DNA from: Roseimicrobium sp. ORNL1
GTDB lineage: Bacteria > Verrucomicrobiota > Verrucomicrobiia > Verrucomicrobiales > Verrucomicrobiaceae
Reading direction: 5' to 3'
Length of the DNA: 64,000 nucleotides
NCBI RefSeq assembly: GCF_011044495.1
Contig: NZ_CP049143.1
Location: 7,378,001 to 7,442,000 of the forward strand
In this document: positions 41,225-49,982 of the stretch, piece after piece
Numbering within the stretch: position 1 is the stretch's first letter
How the letters are laid out: every line of letters begins with the position of its first letter
The notes under the pieces: generated by a model
What the model was told of the DNA's origin: nothing
What the model saw: only the letters and a program-made list of their open reading frames with translations
Database searches by the model: none
Position numbers and translations under genes: made by a program

Positions 41225-44200
41225 TCACTTCGCCAGAAATTCCAGCGTACGCCTTCCTGGCACAAAGAAATAGCCTCCACCTCGTACGGTCACAAAGCTC
41301 GAAAGGCCTGTAAGCTTGATGGGAGGTCCATCCGGCATCGGAATGGTGAAGCTGCACCGGTCCTTCCCCCCGGTGGAGAGCACGGGGTCCATCTCGCCGT
41401 TCAAGCCGTGGAAGGAGGTGTTGTTCACCCAGGTCTGTTGGATGAACTCAAACTGCCTTTCCAGATCGGCGTTGAAGCAGGCGAACATCAGGCCGGGCTT
41501 CTGCTCGCCTTGAGGAATGTACTGCCTGCCGCGCCGCAGGATCCGATGCCGGTTGCTGATGTCGATCTGCTCCTGTGACCCCGGCGTAAAACTGTCCCGG
41601 GGATTCGCCCGGCGAATGTGGGCACCGAAGGGGCAGCGCAAACCCTGCTCATCATCGCGACCGTAGAGAAAGTCATTATCCGGACGGGACTCTGGTTTTT
41701 TCGCTGTCTTTGATTCTTTTTCGTTGTCGGCTTTGCCGGATTCGGCAGCCGGGCCTGGCTCGGAAATCGCCTCGAGGGGCGGCTCCCCAGCGTTCACACG
41801 GACAACAAGCTGCGCGGTATTCTCCGCCACCGGAGTCGGGACAGGAACGCTGGCCTCCAGCGACGGCGCGGCGTTGCCGGCTCCAGACGCAGGTATCGCA
41901 CTCCCCGTGACGAGTGCCGCTCGCTCGCCGCGATCCGCCGCCTTCGCTGCAAACGTGGGATTGCGTACAAGCGACGATCCGTTTTTCCAACGCCCCATCA
42001 TCTTCGCCTGCACCCACTCAGGTTCTTGATTCACCTCGTGTGCGAGTCGCCCGGTTTCCAGATTAAAGCGATCAACATCCTGCTCCAACTGGCGGAGCAC
42101 CAGAAATGTGCCGTTGCGCCCCAAATCTCTCGGCGCTTCGACGACCGTGGTGGAGAAGGCCGTCTGTGGATCTCGCGAACCGGGCACCAGTGCCAGGCGG
42201 TTCTCGGGATCCTCTGTGGCTGCAATGCTCGGAGAGGGCGGGAAATATCCCCGATTATCCGGATAACCGAGGATGAACTCGCCAGCCGCGACCAGATTGA
42301 GAGGATCTGGATTTCTCCTGGCCAAAAAGGTTCCTTGGATGATGGGCTGGGAGATTCCATCTTGGAAGCCGAATGGCTCCTTGGATGTGACCTCCATGAG
42401 CGGCACCTGATTCACGATGGCGCCTCCATGACCATTCAGATTCTTCACCAGCTCCGAGGTGGCGCACTCCAGGATCTCCTGGGTACTGCAGTAAAGCATC
42501 ACCACTCCATCGATGCCCTCGCCTCTTTTCCCCCACCACCAGTTTGCCGGATCGTTTTTGCCGGAGTCGCCCAACACACGTGACCGGACCGGTGCGGTCA
42601 TGCCTTGCTGGAAGACATTGGGAAAGGTGTCAATGGCTTCACTGGGGAGGTTCAGCTTGGTGAGGATCGAGGGTGCAAGCCCCAGAACGAATGCGCACTC
42701 GTCAGGCTGCATGTCCCCATAGGACACTTGGGATTTCACCGAGCGCAGCCAATCGACCGCCTTGTTGGAATCTCCAAGGTCGAAGAACAGGCACTTCGCA
42801 TGCTTGAGGCTCTTGAGCCCGCCGTACAGCAGGCACTGAATCTCGCTGGTTTCAAGAGCAGCAGACGGGCGCGGCTTGGATCCAAACAAGCTCAGCCAGT
42901 GACGGGCTTCGTCCTCCGTCTGGGCAGCGGCAAGCCCCTGGCGCATCGCCGCGTTCGTCCGGATGCCGGCCGTCGTAATATCTTCATAAGCGGTGTACCA
43001 AAACAGGGAAGGCTGCTGCTGCCCGCGTGCCCAGCGTTTGAACCGATCTCCGTCCGTCGCTCCTTTGTTCACGAGCCATTCCGTGCGTGGATATCCCAGT
43101 GTGTTGCTCCACACAGCGGTAAGTCCTCCATGAGCCTTCGTGATGAAGTCTTCCAGATAGCTCTCCCAGCTTCCTCCATAGTTGCTGAAGAACAACAGAT
43201 CCCCCGTGCCCGGCACGAGGATCCAGCGGGCAAAGTGAATGGTCCCCAGGGTATCCAGAAAGCCCGGACGGTACTTCCGCACAGCGAGCTGCCCGATGGT
43301 GAAAAACGAAAGCCGGATCAGGAACCTACGGATCCAGCCCGCTTTCATGACCGACTGGACGCAAAGATGATTCTGCGCGGCCACGTTCTCGCGCTTGGTG
43401 ATCTCGGCATAGTGCTTCGGATCCGGATTGAGATCATCCGCCAGGTCGGAGTCCTCCATCTTGCGAAGCTTGGCGGCGATGTACCATGCCACAATGAGTG
43501 TCGCAATCACCACAGCGCCCGTTGCCATCACGATGGCGAAAAAGGCATCCAACCGGCTGTGACCGCTCCACCTCACGAACCATCCGGTGATAACCCACGC
43601 AACCACGGTGAGCAGCAGTACCGGCCAGAGGAAGTTCAAAACTCCCGCAATGGCGATCTGCGGAATGGGTACCGCCTGGCTTTTCTCAGGACCCAGCAAA
43701 GGCGTCGGTTCCGCAGTCAGAGCCCATTTCCAGTTCACCTCTGCACCAATCCGCTGACGGATATCCGTGAGGATCTTGAGCGCACTGGATTCAGTCGGGT
43801 GACGAAGATATTCGTCCGGCAACATCCCGGCCACATGGTACGCCAGATCTCTTTCGGCGCGGATGCGTTTCACGGACATGCCGGGTGTGCCTGCAAAACC
43901 GAGCCCCACCGTGGAGAAGTAACCTTGTTTCAAGGTATGCGCCTTGCTCTTCAGGAACTCGGCAAGACTTTGCGCAGCCTCGAAGCCATGAGCGTGCTGA
44001 AAGATCGGCTTCAGCCACTCCCCCAGATCCTTTTCGATTTGGTCCAGCAAAGCGGACTCTTCACCATCGCCTGAGAATTCCAGCACCAGATGGCCATCCG
44101 GACCGGAAGCCGACTCGAGCGCGTGGAGACTCGCGAAATGAATGACTCCGGTCTTATCCAGTGCTTCCTTAATTTCGTCGCCAGCAGGATTCCCCAGCGC

Positions 44201-44275
44201 TTCTATCTCTTTGCGAATCGTGGGGATATCACTCCCCTTCACTGTTGCGACAATGGTCACCAAGGCATGGCTCAT
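41225..44275 (-). CDS. Large membrane-anchored DyP-type haem peroxidase
   Basis: This is a 1016-residue protein whose C-terminal ~540 residues are a dye-decolorising peroxidase. The GxxDG motif with catalytic Asp639 (FGFQDGISQP) and the proximal haem ligand His886 in CPFGAHIRRANPRD are both present. The end, LSSFVTVRGGGYFFVPG, is typical. The N-terminal ~470 residues are extra. They have two predicted membrane helices (about 206-235 and 244-269), flanked by regions that look like degenerate alpha/beta-barrel halves with similar IHFA starts (IHFASLHAL, IHFARWILV). A ~100-residue low-complexity insert (Pro/Ala/Glu/Lys-rich) lies just before the haem ligand. Normal DyPs have 300-500 residues. 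It is coupled to the upstream GST/glutaredoxin-like gene by a 4-base overlap. Confidence 0.88.
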   Translation of the reverse strand: MSHALVTIVATVKGSDIPTIRKEIEALGNPAGDEIKEALDKTGVIHFASLHALESASGPDGHLVLEFSGDGEESALLDQIEKDLGEWLKPIFQHAHGFEAAQSLAEFLKSKAHTLKQGYFSTVGLGFAGTPGMSVKRIRAERDLAYHVAGMLPDEYLRHPTESSALKILTDIRQRIGAEVNWKWALTAEPTPLLGPEKSQAVPIPQIAIAGVLNFLWPVLLLTVVAWVITGWFVRWSGHSRLDAFFAIVMATGAVVIATLIVAWYIAAKLRKMEDSDLADDLNPDPKHYAEITKRENVAAQNHLCVQSVMKAGWIRRFLIRLSFFTIGQLAVRKYRPGFLDTLGTIHFARWILVPGTGDLLFFSNYGGSWESYLEDFITKAHGGLTAVWSNTLGYPRTEWLVNKGATDGDRFKRWARGQQQPSLFWYTAYEDITTAGIRTNAAMRQGLAAAQTEDEARHWLSLFGSKPRPSAALETSEIQCLLYGGLKSLKHAKCLFFDLGDSNKAVDWLRSVKSQVSYGDMQPDECAFVLGLAPSILTKLNLPSEAIDTFPNVFQQGMTAPVRSRVLGDSGKNDPANWWWGKRGEGIDGVVMLYCSTQEILECATSELVKNLNGHGGAIVNQVPLMEVTSKEPFGFQDGISQPIIQGTFLARRNPDPLNLVAAGEFILGYPDNRGYFPPSPSIAATEDPENRLALVPGSRDPQTAFSTTVVEAPRDLGRNGTFLVLRQLEQDVDRFNLETGRLAHEVNQEPEWVQAKMMGRWKNGSSLVRNPTFAAKAADRGERAALVTGSAIPASGAGNAAPSLEASVPVPTPVAENTAQLVVRVNAGEPPLEAISEPGPAAESGKADNEKESKTAKKPESRPDNDFLYGRDDEQGLRCPFGAHIRRANPRDSFTPGSQEQIDISNRHRILRRGRQYIPQGEQKPGLMFACFNADLERQFEFIQQTWVNNTSFHGLNGEMDPVLSTGGKDRCSFTIPMPDGPPIKLTGLSSFVTVRGGGYFFVPGRRTLEFLAK

Positions 44276-44718
44276 AAAGCAGTCTCCCTCTCTTGAGTTA
44301 ATCGAACGACCAGCCGATCCAAAAACGGCCCTTCAAACTGGGGCGTGGATGGATGCTCCGCGCCGAACAAAAGCAGCTGCTGCAGTAGCGCGAGCATTTC
44401 ATCGATCACTTGCAGCGTTTTCTCACGCTCGGAATCCGTTTCACCGAGGAACCGCTGGCCTGGTCGCGATTTCGCGTCGATGCCCACCAGGAATGACCGG
44501 GCGCCTTCCCACACACCTTCCGACGTGACTACCACTGGCACCTCAACACCACCACCCGCCCGGCGGGTTGCGAGCACGTGCAACAGCGGCGCGTGGGCCT
44601 CTTCTGCATAAGGAATCCCATATCGCTCGAATATCCAGCGGGCCATTTCAACCATCGGGCTTGCCCGTGTGGAAATGAGCCGATGACGTGGTCGCTCCAT
44701 GGGAGGACTTGCAAGCAT
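44272..44718 (-). CDS. GST/glutaredoxin-like small protein, partner of the DyP peroxidase
   Basis: This is a 148-residue soluble protein. The first 90 residues look like a glutathione S-transferase N-terminal (thioredoxin-like) domain: RLISTRASPMVEMARWIFER, GIPYAEEAHAP, then VPVVVTSEGVWEGARSFLVG, where the cis-Pro and downstream Glu/Gly-type substrate-binding positions fit. There is no CXXC and the usual Ser/Tyr nucleophile is not obvious. The last 50 residues are helical. Its stop codon overlaps the start of the DyP gene. A role in peroxide defence is an inference. Start could also be Met7 (44700). Confidence 0.65.
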   Translation of the reverse strand: MLASPPMERPRHRLISTRASPMVEMARWIFERYGIPYAEEAHAPLLHVLATRRAGGGVEVPVVVTSEGVWEGARSFLVGIDAKSRPGQRFLGETDSEREKTLQVIDEMLALLQQLLLFGAEHPSTPQFEGPFLDRLVVRLTQERETAL

Positions 44719-44908
44719 AGGATTGGCTCTTGGATTTCACGCAAACCGGTATTTTGCAAGTTCAACTAGTGGACTAGGAAACTTTTCAGGGGCCACATTC
44801 CTCCTGAATCGGATGTTGGTGAAAAAGGCCCGTGGGCAATGAATCTGGATTCGCATCGCTTCTTTGCCACCCCGGTGTTGACCTTCCGCCGCGAACCATG
44901 GATCCTCA

Positions 44909-46171
44909 ATGCCAATGACTTTCTCACGCATCGGCCAGTTGCTCTCCGGGCCCAGCGGCATTCAGGAGCTGATGGACGACCTCGGCGCCGCCATGACCTC
45001 CCATCCGGACATGCGGATGCTGGGGGGCGGCCAGCCGGCCGCCATCCCGGAAGTACAGGCCCTCTGGCGGCGGCAGATGCACGCCCTGGTGGAGGACGGT
45101 CCTGTGCTGGATCGCATGCTGCTGAACTACGATCCCCCCTCGGGGAACCCCCAGTTCCGCGAGGCATTCGCGTCTTTCTTGAAACGGGAATGCGGCTGGG
45201 AGGTGACGCGTGAGAACATCTGTGTGCTGCCCAGCAGCCAGGCTGCCTTTTTCCTCCTGTTCAACCTCCTCGCCGGTGACTCCCCCTCTGGAAAAAAGCG
45301 CATCCTCTGTCCCTTGGTGCCGGAGTACATCGGCTACGCCAATCAGGGCCTGAGCGAGGAACACTTCGCCGCCTGCCTGCCGCAGATCGAGGAGCATGGC
45401 CCGCATGAAATCAAATACCGCGTGGACTTTGACCGGCTGCGTAGCGCTATCACACCGGACATCGCGGCCATGGCTGTCTCGTGTCCCACGAACCCGACGG
45501 GGAATGTGCTCACGCCGGAGGAGTTTACCCGACTGCGCGACCTCGCACGTGCGCGCGGCATCCCCCTCATCGTGGACAACGCGTACGGACACCCCTTTCC
45601 GGATGTGCTCTACACCGGCTTTCACCCGCACTGGGAGGAGGGCATGATCTTCTCCATCAGCATGTCCAAGGTGGGACTGCCCGGCGTGCGCAATGCGATG
45701 ATTGTTGCCTCACCGCAGATCGTGAAGGCGCTCAGCAACATGAACGCCATTCTCGCGCTCGCGAATCCCAATCTCGGCCAGACCCTGCTCACGCCGCTGC
45801 TGGCTGATGACACCCTGCCGCGCCTGAGCCGCGAGGTCATTCGCCCCTTCTACAAGGCACGCTCCGACTTCGCCGCCGAGGTGCTCACGAACTCCCTCGG
45901 CGACCGTACCCGCTGGGCACTGCATGCCCGGGAGGGCGCCTTCTTCCTCTGGCTCTGGCTCAAGGATCTGCGCATCACCTCCGCGGAACTCTACCAGCGG
46001 CTGAAGGAACGCAGCGTGCTGGTCATCCCCGGCCACTATTTCTCCTTTGGTCTCAAGGAACCTTGGGCTCACGCCTCCCAGTGCCTGCGCATCACCTTCT
46101 CCCAACCGCACCAGATCGTTCAGGACGGACTGGAGATCCTCGCTGAGGAAGCGGTGAGGGCGAGCCAATGA
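44909..46171 (+). CDS. avtA: Valine-pyruvate aminotransferase
   Basis: This PLP aminotransferase of fold type I exchanges amino groups between alanine/valine and their keto acids. It has 420 residues. The sequence follows E. coli AvtA throughout from memory: MTFSRIGQLLSGPSGIQ at the start, MLGGGQPAAIPE, CPLVPEYIGYANQGL, CPTNPTGNVLTPEEF, VDNAYGHPFPDV and the PLP lysine SISMSKVGLPG (Lys254). Start at 44909 or the ATG at 44915. Divergent from the DyP pair, 190 bases apart. This intergenic region shows no clear regulatory motif. Confidence 0.93.
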   Translation: MPMTFSRIGQLLSGPSGIQELMDDLGAAMTSHPDMRMLGGGQPAAIPEVQALWRRQMHALVEDGPVLDRMLLNYDPPSGNPQFREAFASFLKRECGWEVTRENICVLPSSQAAFFLLFNLLAGDSPSGKKRILCPLVPEYIGYANQGLSEEHFAACLPQIEEHGPHEIKYRVDFDRLRSAITPDIAAMAVSCPTNPTGNVLTPEEFTRLRDLARARGIPLIVDNAYGHPFPDVLYTGFHPHWEEGMIFSISMSKVGLPGVRNAMIVASPQIVKALSNMNAILALANPNLGQTLLTPLLADDTLPRLSREVIRPFYKARSDFAAEVLTNSLGDRTRWALHAREGAFFLWLWLKDLRITSAELYQRLKERSVLVIPGHYFSFGLKEPWAHASQCLRITFSQPHQIVQDGLEILAEEAVRASQ

Positions 46172-46253
46172 CCGGCGTCCGAACAGGCGGACGCATTCGA
46201 TCTGAACAGCTCGTCAGTAGACATCGGTATCGCGCGCTCGTCACCATCATGTC

Positions 46254-48425
46254 ATGAAGCAACTTTTCTACTGGTTGGTTCTTCTCACTCTCATGCCGGT
46301 GGTCGCCATCAGGGCGCAAACTACGGGCGGTTATGTGTTTGAACTCGACGGGAAACCTTTCACTCCCCCAGTGCACACCACAGAGGGAGAGGAGCCTGTA
46401 CCGGGAGATGTGGCACTGGTGCAGGGCTTCAAGCTGTGTCTGGATGCGCCGGGGAAATACTCCTTCACCATCAAGAATGGAAAACTCTACCGAACACTCG
46501 CAGACGGCCGGTCCATGGTGGTCGCTTGCAGCATTGAGGAAAAGGCGCAGGACAAACCAATCGGCTTGGCAACGGAACCGCAAGCACCCGCGACTGTCCT
46601 CAATCCGCTGGCAGACATGGATGACGAAGCCTTGCGTTCACTGCGTGGCCTTACGCTCCGGAAGTGGCCGGATGGGATCGAGAAACTTCTGGTGAAGCTC
46701 GACTGGGAACATGTCTGTCTCGATGTCAATGCAGGCGTACTCTGGCAATGGGATGAGAAGATGCCTCCCATTCCTGCAGAGGTACGCATCTTGGTGATGG
46801 ATTCCGGTGGTAACTGGCAGTGCACCGACATGTCTGGTTTCTCCAAACTACAGAACCTGCGTTTTTTGGACCTGCGGGACGTCCGTCCAAAACACTTTGA
46901 TTTTGCGGTCTTGAAAAGCCTCCCTCTGGAATACCTTATCCTGCCTTCAGGACCACAGGTCTCCCATCTGGAAGTGCTCGGTTCGCTTTCAGCACTCAAG
47001 GTCCTGGTGGCGAACTACTGTGACTATCTCGGCGATGCCCGCTGGCTGGGCCAGTTGCAGAATCTGCGGGAATTCTACGCGGGCCAGATCCTGGCATTCG
47101 ATCACAGGCCACTTCCCGGACTGGAGCTCTCCGCACTCGCCAATCTGCCCAAGCTCACCAAGTTTTACGTGTCCGGCAGCAAAGTGGCGAGTCTGCCGGA
47201 TGCCCCAATGCCCAAGCTCAAGAGCGCCTTCCTGCTTTTCAGCAATGCTCCTCCAAAAGCGATCGAGGCGTTTGTGAAGGCCAATCCCCAAGCGCGAATT
47301 CACAAGAGCATGAACGAGGACCTCGCAGAGGTCCTCGATGGGGTGGACAGGATTTGCGCCAAATCAATAGGCGTGGACATCCGAAATCCTGAAGAAGTGC
47401 AGACCCTGCGGGACACTCGTGACCTGACGGAGGTCAGGGAGCTGCTGAAGCACTTTTCCGTCGACGAAACCAAAAACCACGGGCAGTGCAGTTGCCTGGG
47501 CAATGTCGTTTTTGCACTCTACAAAGGTGAGGACCTGGTGGCCGTGATTGGATATCACCATGGCAGCGCCCTCCGCTGGCACTACGGCACCTGGCCCAGT
47601 GATGGCATCCTCACGGGAGACAGCGCGCGCTATCTCGCCGGATGGCTTGCCAAATATGGATACAAAGATTCCCGGCAGCTTGAGAAAGAGAAGTCCCAGC
47701 GCCGGGCCGAGGCCGAGCGCCGCCAGCAGGAGCGCTATGCGGCTTTGCTTCCCCCTGCATTGGACAGGTCAAAGTTATCGACAGCCACAGAGGACGATGC
47801 CCTCGCAGAATTCGAAAAGCATTTCCCCGCTGTCGAGACGAGAGCTGCGCTCTATCTGAAACTCTTCGGCTGCGGGCAGGATCCTTGGGAGATGGCTTCA
47901 CCGCTGGACAAGCTCCTCGCCCGGGTGCTGCTTCCCTATCTGCCCAAGGAGGTGCTGCACGAAGCCATCAAGTCCGCGCCTGTCCGGAGTGGAGAAAGCC
48001 TTGGAGCCCTTCGCTGGGTATTCGGCGAAGAACATGCGAAGGAGTGGCAGTACGACCAGGCAACCTTCGAACGCCTGGCGCGACTCGCCCTGAACGATCC
48101 CCATCCGAGCAATCGCTGGCTAACCATGGCCGTCCTCCGGAATCAAAAGACACCTGAAGCCCTCCAAGTCCTTCGATCCGTTTTGAAGGATGGCACCAAG
48201 CCATCACCCAAAAGCAAAAAGGCGGACGACGAAGAGTATGCTTGCGAGCGCATCTACCAGCCGAGCGCCATCAAGCTTCCCGCGGGAACCCCTGACAAAA
48301 CCGTCGCAGCGCTCTGCCTGAGGATGCTTCAGGACAAGGAGTCCGCCACTGAGGTGGAGAAAATCTACCTGCACCTCAATGCCGAGACGAAGAAGGCTTG
48401 GGATGAGATAGTAGGCCAGGAGTGA
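46254..48425 (+). CDS. Secreted LRR-like and HEAT-like protein, unknown function
   Basis: This is a 723-residue exported protein. Signal peptide MKQLFYWLVLLTLMPVVAIR is followed by a short beta-rich domain. Then comes a leucine-rich-repeat-like array at about 180-345 with LQNLRFLDLRDVRP, LEVLGSLSALKVLVANY and LANLPKLTKFYVSG. A middle domain with CSCLGNVVFALYKGEDLVAV follows, then a charged helix, and last a helical C-terminal half with HEAT-like spacing. No family recognised as a whole. Periplasmic or surface-bound, probably a protein-binding role. Single gene; 82 bases after avtA. Confidence 0.75.
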   Translation: MKQLFYWLVLLTLMPVVAIRAQTTGGYVFELDGKPFTPPVHTTEGEEPVPGDVALVQGFKLCLDAPGKYSFTIKNGKLYRTLADGRSMVVACSIEEKAQDKPIGLATEPQAPATVLNPLADMDDEALRSLRGLTLRKWPDGIEKLLVKLDWEHVCLDVNAGVLWQWDEKMPPIPAEVRILVMDSGGNWQCTDMSGFSKLQNLRFLDLRDVRPKHFDFAVLKSLPLEYLILPSGPQVSHLEVLGSLSALKVLVANYCDYLGDARWLGQLQNLREFYAGQILAFDHRPLPGLELSALANLPKLTKFYVSGSKVASLPDAPMPKLKSAFLLFSNAPPKAIEAFVKANPQARIHKSMNEDLAEVLDGVDRICAKSIGVDIRNPEEVQTLRDTRDLTEVRELLKHFSVDETKNHGQCSCLGNVVFALYKGEDLVAVIGYHHGSALRWHYGTWPSDGILTGDSARYLAGWLAKYGYKDSRQLEKEKSQRRAEAERRQQERYAALLPPALDRSKLSTATEDDALAEFEKHFPAVETRAALYLKLFGCGQDPWEMASPLDKLLARVLLPYLPKEVLHEAIKSAPVRSGESLGALRWVFGEEHAKEWQYDQATFERLARLALNDPHPSNRWLTMAVLRNQKTPEALQVLRSVLKDGTKPSPKSKKADDEEYACERIYQPSAIKLPAGTPDKTVAALCLRMLQDKESATEVEKIYLHLNAETKKAWDEIVGQE

Positions 48426-48495
48426 TACGAGAAGAGTTGAAAACAGGTCTTGGTACGAGAGGCCATTCAATTCCAAGGTGAAGTGCCGGGCATTT

Positions 48496-48665
48496 CAAGG
48501 GAGCGTGGACACTCTTGTCCGCTGTTCTGTTGTACTGCGACCTCCTTCATGTGGAGGCTACTGGTGACGCTTTTGGAGTAGCTCTGGTGGAATATGGCCT
48601 TGCGTGCCAGATAAAAGAGAGATGTGCGTCAGGGGCGGCGGACAAGAGTGTCCACGCTCCTTTGC
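48496..48665. repeat. ~170-bp palindrome-ended element, copy 2
   Basis: The right arm at 48637-48665 is an exact reverse complement of the left arm of copy 1 (35422-35450). The left arm (from 48496) keeps AGGGAGCGTGGACACTCTTG. The centre is alignable with copy 1 block by block and in the same orientation. The rest of the 48426-48844 gap holds only a terminator. Confidence 0.9.
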
Positions 48666-48768
48666 TTGGCCCCTCGTTTCCTTCCCCAAGACCCATTTTA
48701 ACTGTTGATGGTATGAGATGTTCGCTTCCCTAATCGGGTCTGTGCCAGCTAGTCAGGAAGACAAAACA

Positions 48769-48803
48769 AAAACCGCCGGAGCCTTTCAGCATCCGGCGGT
48801 TTT
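48769..48803 (-). terminator. Bidirectional terminator next to the Cys-rich lipoprotein gene
   Basis: A 12-bp stem (AAAACCGCCGGA / TCCGGCGGTTTT, loop 11 bases) ends in T/A runs on both sides. It ends the minus-strand gene at 48845-49033. Confidence 0.85.
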
Positions 48804-48844
48804 TAAAAAGGAGATGAAGCCTTGTCGGCTTCGCTCAGCTTGGA

Positions 48845-49033
48845 CTAGTGCTTGTGGCCCTTGGCGGCGCACACTTCGCACTTCTTGCCGGCCTTCTCTG
48901 CCTTCACGCAGCACTCTTCTTTCTTCACGGCGGGCTTGGAGGAGCAGCAGGAGTCGCAGTCCTTCTTGATGGCAGCGCAGGAAGCGAGGCTCAGAGCGGC
49001 GGCAGCAAGGGCGAGGGTAAGAATACGGGTCAT
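48845..49033 (-). CDS. Small cysteine-rich lipoprotein, probably metal-binding
   Basis: This is a 62-residue lipoprotein (lipobox SLASC). The mature ~44 residues hold CDSCC, ECC, CEVC and an end KGHKH: seven cysteines besides the lipid-carrying one, and two histidines. This density suggests binding of a soft metal such as Cu, Zn or Ni. The sequence is too short for a family call. It starts 152 bases after the next upstream lipoprotein gene on the same strand, each with its own terminator. Confidence 0.75.
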   Translation of the reverse strand: MTRILTLALAAAALSLASCAAIKKDCDSCCSSKPAVKKEECCVKAEKAGKKCEVCAAKGHKH

Positions 49034-49122
49034 GATTTTGGGGAGCAGTACAGTTGGTTGAATGAGCGGTTTAGACTGAATAACAACGCCTGATGCGTGG
49101 CATCTGTGTCGCCAGATGCAAT

Positions 49123-49157
49123 AAAAAAGCACGCCAGGATAAACCTGACATGCTTTT
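49123..49157 (-). terminator. Terminator after the 40-residue lipoprotein gene
   Basis: On the minus strand, AAAGCATGTCAGG pairs with CCTGGCGTGCTTT (with G:T pairs, 5-base loop), then TTTT. Confidence 0.75.
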
Positions 49158-49184
49158 GAAGATGTTGAATCTGCTCAGCTCAGC

Positions 49185-49307
49185 TTACTTGCTGCTGTGC
49201 ATGCCCATGTCCACGGAGGGCTGGGGGGGCGGGGGATTCTTGGAAGCACAGGAGGAAAGGGTGAGGCCGGCAACGGCCAGGACAAGGGCGGCAATGGTGG
49301 CTTTCAT
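49185..49307 (-). CDS. 40-residue lipoprotein
   Basis: Very small lipoprotein: signal MKATIAALVLAVAGLTLSSC, then a Pro-rich tail (NPPPPQPSVDMGMHSSK). The layout is like entericidin-type or lipoprotein-attachment peptides, but without their family motifs. Supported by the lipobox, own start and a downstream terminator. Function unknown. Confidence 0.6.
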   Translation of the reverse strand: MKATIAALVLAVAGLTLSSCASKNPPPPQPSVDMGMHSSK

Positions 49308-49456
49308 GGTCGGGTATCGTTGAATGGATTGAATTGCTGTTTTTCTGGGGGTGGCGGGTAACGCCATTCCTTAATTCGGCCTATAACGGCGAGCAGGCTG
49401 GATGCCAACTCCGATTTCTGGGAATTCGTGCATGTTGCCCACGACAGGCAACCCGT

Positions 49457-49933
49457 TCATTCCGCGATCCAAACGGGCGTTCCCACGCCCACCATGTCAT
49501 AGAGGGCGGCCACATCCGCATTCCGGAGGCGCACACAGCCATGGCTGGCGGCGCGGCCGATGCTGCCCTCGTCATTCGTGCCGTGGATGTAAATGTAGCG
49601 GTCGAGGGTGTTCGCATTCCGCTCTTCGCAGCCCTCCAGCCAGAGGATGCGGGACAGGATGAGATCCCCATCTGTGGGACCATCTGGCTGCCACTCGCCC
49701 ACGGGCTTGCGCGACTTGAAGATGGTGTGCTGCGGCAGGCCGTCCCCGTGCTTCTCCGCCACGCGGAAGGCGCCCAGCGGCGTCTGGTTCGAGCCCGGCA
49801 TGAAGCCGATGCCGAACTTCGAGGTGCTGCAGGGCCACTGCTTCACCATGCGGCGCCCATCCCACAGGCTGAGGAGCTGGGTCCCGATGGAGACTTCAAG
49901 ACGGGGCTGCGAGAGCTGCTGCATTTGTTGCAT
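49457..49933 (-). CDS. L,D-transpeptidase (YkuD family)
   Basis: This is a catalytic domain of about 158 residues with the YkuD signature: YIYIHGTNDEGSIGRAASHG followed by the catalytic Cys133 (SHGCVRLRN). These enzymes make 3-3 peptidoglycan cross-links or attach proteins to it. I start it at 49933; the frame runs to 50020, overlapping asd, but that part lacks a signal-like sequence, so export is unexplained. Divergent from asd, 49 bases apart. Confidence 0.88.
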   Translation of the reverse strand: MQQMQQLSQPRLEVSIGTQLLSLWDGRRMVKQWPCSTSKFGIGFMPGSNQTPLGAFRVAEKHGDGLPQHTIFKSRKPVGEWQPDGPTDGDLILSRILWLEGCEERNANTLDRYIYIHGTNDEGSIGRAASHGCVRLRNADVAALYDMVGVGTPVWIAE

Positions 49934-49982
49934 TTTACGTCCGGGAGCGTAGTCTGCGCGCCCCTCAAATCCAAACACAAAT

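Noticed and set aside
46172-46200. Inverted repeat after avtA (GCGTCCG/CGGACGC) as a terminator
   Set aside because: 7-bp stem but no T tract; too weak to call.
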